A DNA stretch of 64,000 nucleotides. Source: Mycobacterium sp. Marseille-P9652 (GTDB taxonomy: Bacteria; Actinomycetota; Actinomycetes; Mycobacteriales; Mycobacteriaceae). Made by a program: the position numbers and the translations under genes. Below are positions 61,042-64,000 of this stretch, in pieces. The stretch covers positions 38,969 through 102,968 of the forward strand of contig NZ_CACRUY010000015.1 in the NCBI RefSeq assembly GCF_902652685.1, given 5' to 3'. The notes under the pieces were generated by a model, which worked only from the letters and a program-made list of their open reading frames with translations, did no database searches and was not told the DNA's origin. The stretch's first letter is position 1. Each line of letters opens with the position of its first letter.

Positions 61042-62364
61042 GTGTTCTCCGAGACGCGCTACGCAGTGAACGGGGACTTGCGCGTCGCCTATCGCACGTC
61101 TCGCGAAGGTCCGCGCGACATTGTGTTCGTGCCGAACTGGTTCACAAACTGTGAGGTCTTCCCGGAGCTACCTTCGATTCAAGGGTGGGTCGAGGCGATG
61201 ACATCGCTCGGTCGGCTGGTCTTCTTGGACCTGCCGGGCACCGGTGCGTCCGACCCGGTTACATCAGACGCGCTACCGACGTTGGAGCAGTGGACCGACA
61301 GCATCAGGGCGGTGCTCGACGATCTCGGGAGTAGCGAAGCGGTCCTCATCGCAATCGACGGCGCGTTCGCGACCGGGGCGTTGTTCGCAGCAACACATCC
61401 GTCCCGTACGACGGCGCTGGTTGTGCTCGAGGGCTATGCCGATCCTCTTGCCGAACGAACCGAGGGACCCACACCCGAGGAAATCACTGCCATGATGTGC
61501 GCCATGTGGGGGACGGGTCAGTTACAACATGTGATGAATCCGGACATGCCGTGGAATGAGGAAATCCGGGCAACGTGGGCCCGACTAGAACGCCTGGCGG
61601 CGAGCCCGGGGACCGTCGCGCAGATGTTTCCAATGGTGATCGAATTGGACGTGCGGGCGGTCCTGCCGACAATCCGCGTGCCCACCCTCGTCGTCCAGCA
61701 CGCGGACAATCCGTTGCTCCCCGCGGCGTCGGGCAAGTACATAGCGGATCACATATCGGGCGCGAAGTACGTCGAGCTGCCGGGCCACAACATGCACCAC
61801 TGGGTCGAGCCCTGGCGCCCGTCCTTCAGGGAAATCCGCGAGTTCCTCGTGGGCGAGCAGCCCGAGGAAGTAGTGGACGATCGGGTTCTCGCCACGGTGT
61901 TGTTCACCGACATCGTGGACTCGACGCGGCGGGCGGCGGAGATCGGCGACCGTGATTGGCATGCGCTGCTGGACGCCCACGACGCCATCGTGCGCGTGCA
62001 ACTCAATCGCTTTCGAGGCCGCGAGGTGAACACCTCTGGTGATGGCTTCCTCGCGATGTTCGACGGCCCTCAGCGGGCGATCCGCTGCGCGATGTCGATC
62101 CGCGATGCGGTGAAGGCGCTCGGTATCGAAGTACGCGCCGGATTGCACACCGGTGAATGCGAAATGCGTGGCGACGACATCGGCGGGATCGCCGTGCACA
62201 TCGGCGCGCGCGTGAGCGCCCTAGCGGGACCGAGCGACGTCCTGGTGTCGAGTACGTTGCGCGACTTGGTGATCGGGTCAGGAATCGAGTTCGAGGATCG
62301 CGGTACGCATGATCTCAAGGGTGTGCCCGGTGAGTGGCGTTTGTTCGCCGTCGCTTCCTCTTAG
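61042..62364 (+). CDS. Alpha/beta-hydrolase-like domain fused to class III adenylate cyclase (intact)
   Basis: 440 residues from GTG. Residues 1-~270 form an alpha/beta-hydrolase-like domain, but at the nucleophile elbow (about 101-112) it reads AIDGAFATG with no Ser, so it is probably a binding domain. Residues ~283-440 form a class III cyclase: FTDIVDST with metal Asp D290, VNTSGDGF (GD at 333-334), and AVHIGARV with R390. The Lys expected before TxGD is Asn (N330), and the usual Asn of VNxAAR is His. This matches the Rv1900c (LipJ) architecture. It is the first of two tandem copies. Confidence 0.9.
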   Translation: MFSETRYAVNGDLRVAYRTSREGPRDIVFVPNWFTNCEVFPELPSIQGWVEAMTSLGRLVFLDLPGTGASDPVTSDALPTLEQWTDSIRAVLDDLGSSEAVLIAIDGAFATGALFAATHPSRTTALVVLEGYADPLAERTEGPTPEEITAMMCAMWGTGQLQHVMNPDMPWNEEIRATWARLERLAASPGTVAQMFPMVIELDVRAVLPTIRVPTLVVQHADNPLLPAASGKYIADHISGAKYVELPGHNMHHWVEPWRPSFREIREFLVGEQPEEVVDDRVLATVLFTDIVDSTRRAAEIGDRDWHALLDAHDAIVRVQLNRFRGREVNTSGDGFLAMFDGPQRAIRCAMSIRDAVKALGIEVRAGLHTGECEMRGDDIGGIAVHIGARVSALAGPSDVLVSSTLRDLVIGSGIEFEDRGTHDLKGVPGEWRLFAVASS

Positions 62365-62401
62365 CGGCGACGCCCAGGGGGGTGTATCTTCCAAAAATGG
62401 C

Positions 62402-62479
62402 CGAGCCGTCGACTCGTTGGCGATCAGCCAAGCGGCCTGACTCCGGGAATCGACGCGTTCCCCGGCTTAGACTTCCGCC
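62402..62479 (+). repeat. Second copy of the 78-base cyclase upstream region
   Basis: Similar to 60964-61041 over its length, with compensating small indels. On the minus strand it carries a short REP13E12-like piece (V-D-G-S-A-I-F-G). Most of the REP13E12 body seen in copy 1 is missing here. Confidence 0.8.
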
Positions 62480-63801
62480 ATGTTCTCGGAGACGCGCTAT
62501 GCGATGAACGGGAACTTGCGTGTCGCCTATCGGGCGTCGCGTGAAGGTCCTCGTGACATCGTTTTCATCCCGTCGTGGTTCAGCAACTGTGAGGACTTTC
62601 CGGAGCAGCCGTCTCTTCAAGGGTGGATCGAGGCAATCACATCGCTCGGTCGGCTGATTATCTTCGACCAGCCGGGCATCGGAGCGTCTGATCCCATCAC
62701 CGGTGGTGCGCTCCCGACGTTGGAGCTGTGGGCCGACAGCATCACTGCGGTGTTGGACGACCTCGGGAGTCGTGAAGCGGTCCTCCTCGGGGGCGTCGGC
62801 GCGGTCGCGACGGGTGCCCTGTTCGCGGCGACACATCCGTCGCGCACAGCCGGGCTTGTCGTGCTGGAGGGTTATGCGGATCCGTTTGCCGAGCGCACTC
62901 AAGGCTCGCTCCCGAGGAAGTCCTCGCTGCCATGGTCGGTATGTGGGGCACGGGGGAGTACCAGCGTGTCTTGAATCCCGATATGCCGTGGAACGATGAG
63001 ATCCGGGCAGCGTGGGCACGGCATGAACGGCTGGGCGCGAGCCCAGGAACTGTCGCTTTCATGATGCCTCTTATGGCTGAAATGGACGTACGGGCGTTGC
63101 TTCCCACAGTCCGGGTGCCGACACTCGTCCTCCATCACGCCGACGACGCCCTTATCCCGCCCGAGTGGGGCAAGGACATCGCCGATCACATATCGGGCGC
63201 GAAGTACGTTGAGCTCCCAGGGCGCAACGTCTTTCACTTCGTTGAACCCGGCTGGCGGTCGTCGTTTCAGGAGATCGCCGAATTCCTCACCGGTGAGCGG
63301 GCCGACGTGGCCGATGATCGGGTTCTCGCCACGGTGTTGTTCACCGACATTGTGGACTCAACCCGCCGGGCGGCGGAGATGGGCGACCGTGACTGGCACG
63401 CGTTGCTTGACGCGCACGATGTGATCGTCCGGGCACAACTCAATCGCTTCCGAGGCCGAGAAGTGAACACCTCGGGCGACGGGTTCCTGGCGATGTTCGA
63501 CGGCCCGCAGCGGGCGATCCGCTGCGCCATGGCAATCCGCGACGCTGTGCGCTCGCTCGGCATCGAGGTGCGGGCCGGGTTGCACACCGGCGAATGCGAG
63601 GTGCGCGGCGACGACATCGGCGGGATCGGCGTGCACATCGGAGCGCGCGTGAGCGCCCTGGCAGGCTCCAACGAGGTGCTGGTATCGAGCACACTGCGCG
63701 ACCTGGTGATCGGGTCGGGTCTGGAGTTCGACGACCGCGGCGCGCACGCGCTCAAGGGCGTGCCCGGCGAGTGGCGGCTGTTCGCCGTAACTTCCGGTTA
63801 G
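62480..63801 (+). pseudogene. Hydrolase-adenylate cyclase paralogue split by a frameshift
   Basis: The sequence aligns with the gene at 61042 along its whole length. The first part (62480 to about 62910) and the second part (from about 62911, with an ATG at 62932) lie in different frames. Comparison of ...CGCACTCAAGGCTCGCTCCC with the intact copy indicates loss of one base near 62910, in the ERT-EGPTPEE segment. The cyclase half keeps FTDIVDST, VNTSGDGF and VHIGARV. The ATG at 62932 could still yield a 289-residue cyclase with a truncated N-terminal domain. It ends in TAG overlapping the opposing REP13E12 frame. Confidence 0.85.
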
Positions 63802-64000
63802 AAAGGCGGCGGGTCGTCGTCGGGTGGGGCGGGCCCCACATCGCCGGATGTGGCGGCTTTTCGGGCGAGGCGGGCGTCGCGGTTGTGTTTGCGTTCGGTG
63901 GCGATGCGGGTGGCGCGGTCCTGGGCGCGGGTGCGGCGGCGGGTTGGCATCATGGCGGCGCGGTCGGTGCAGGGCTCATCGGCGGGCACCGGGCGTCGGG
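63798..64000 (-). pseudogene. REP13E12 C-terminal end, copy 2 (continues beyond the window)
   Basis: The last 63 codons match copy 1 at 54 of 63 residues (same end PPDDDPPPF, same MMPTRRRTRA block). The frame stays open to the window edge, so the upstream part may be an intact DUF222/HNH protein or another remnant. Its stop overlaps the stop of the cyclase copy by three bases, tail-to-tail. Confidence 0.7.

Noticed and set aside
62315-63019. 234-codon minus-strand frame across the start of the second cyclase copy
   Set aside because: Mostly antisense to the hydrolase domain. Only its beginning (the V-D-G-S-A-I-F-G piece) looks REP13E12-derived.

Overview
The window is high-GC actinobacterial DNA with typical mycobacterial content: a PPE-MPTR protein, MmpS/MmpL, LpqM, SodC lipoprotein, VirR, GroEL2 (Hsp65) under two CIRCE operators, CtpH, and REP13E12 (DUF222/HNH) remnants. 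Gene order follows, in inverted orientation, the M. tuberculosis H37Rv stretch from about Rv0465c (ramB) to Rv0419 (lpqM). Together with the extra genes this suggests a slow-growing non-tuberculous Mycobacterium, possibly of the avium complex. The synteny comparison is from memory of H37Rv, not a search.

Layout. (1) 1-5.4 kb: ramB 3' end, an AhpD/CMD-like gene, then a minus-strand run of aldehyde dehydrogenase, DUF779, two membrane proteins, lpdC and Rv0463. (2) 5.5-10.5 kb: S9 peptidase followed by envelope genes not expected at this place (beta-propeller lipoprotein, membrane protein, two secreted proteins). (3) 10.6-17.2 kb: echA2, then a siderophore-export block (Rv0455c, IdeR-like box, mmpS4-mmpL4) with a DipZ-like CcdA-TlpA fusion attached. 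(4) 17.2-24.3 kb: membrane protein, DinB-like protein, amidohydrolase, PPE10-like gene, a 53-bp tandem repeat, a PNPOx-like gene, groEL2. The sigK-rskA to ufaA1 block expected here is absent. (5) 24.3-29.5 kb: TetR, two paralogous SDRs, cupin, Baeyer-Villiger-type monooxygenase and VOC protein. (6) 29.5-35.7 kb: moeA2, an MFS gene, psd, pssA and a CDC48-like AAA ATPase. (7) 35.6-39.4 kb: inserted islet of TetR, DUF2867-like protein, leader peptide, DHA2 efflux pump and enoyl-CoA hydratase. (8) 39.4-50.6 kb: core genes from the Lon N-domain protein through sodC, virR, def, xthA and ctpH. (9) 50.6-55.6 kb: inserted signalling module of a 1295-residue hybrid sensor kinase/phosphatase/anti-sigma fusion, a STAS antagonist and a PAS-ANTAR protein. 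(10) 55.7-60.6 kb: TPP riboswitch, thiC-thiD and downstream genes, lpqM. (11) 60.6-64 kb: tandem hydrolase-adenylate cyclase genes, the second frameshifted, interleaved with antisense REP13E12 remnants. H37Rv synteny ends here.

Many genes overlap by 1-4 bases (ATGA, TTGA or TGATG junctions), indicating translationally coupled operons: psd-pssA-AAA ATPase, thiC-thiD-hydrolase, mmpS4-mmpL4, STAS-sensor kinase. I saw no tRNA, rRNA, CRISPR array or intact insertion sequence. The parts I think most deserve follow-up are the partner-switching/ANTAR module and the cyclase-REP13E12 array.
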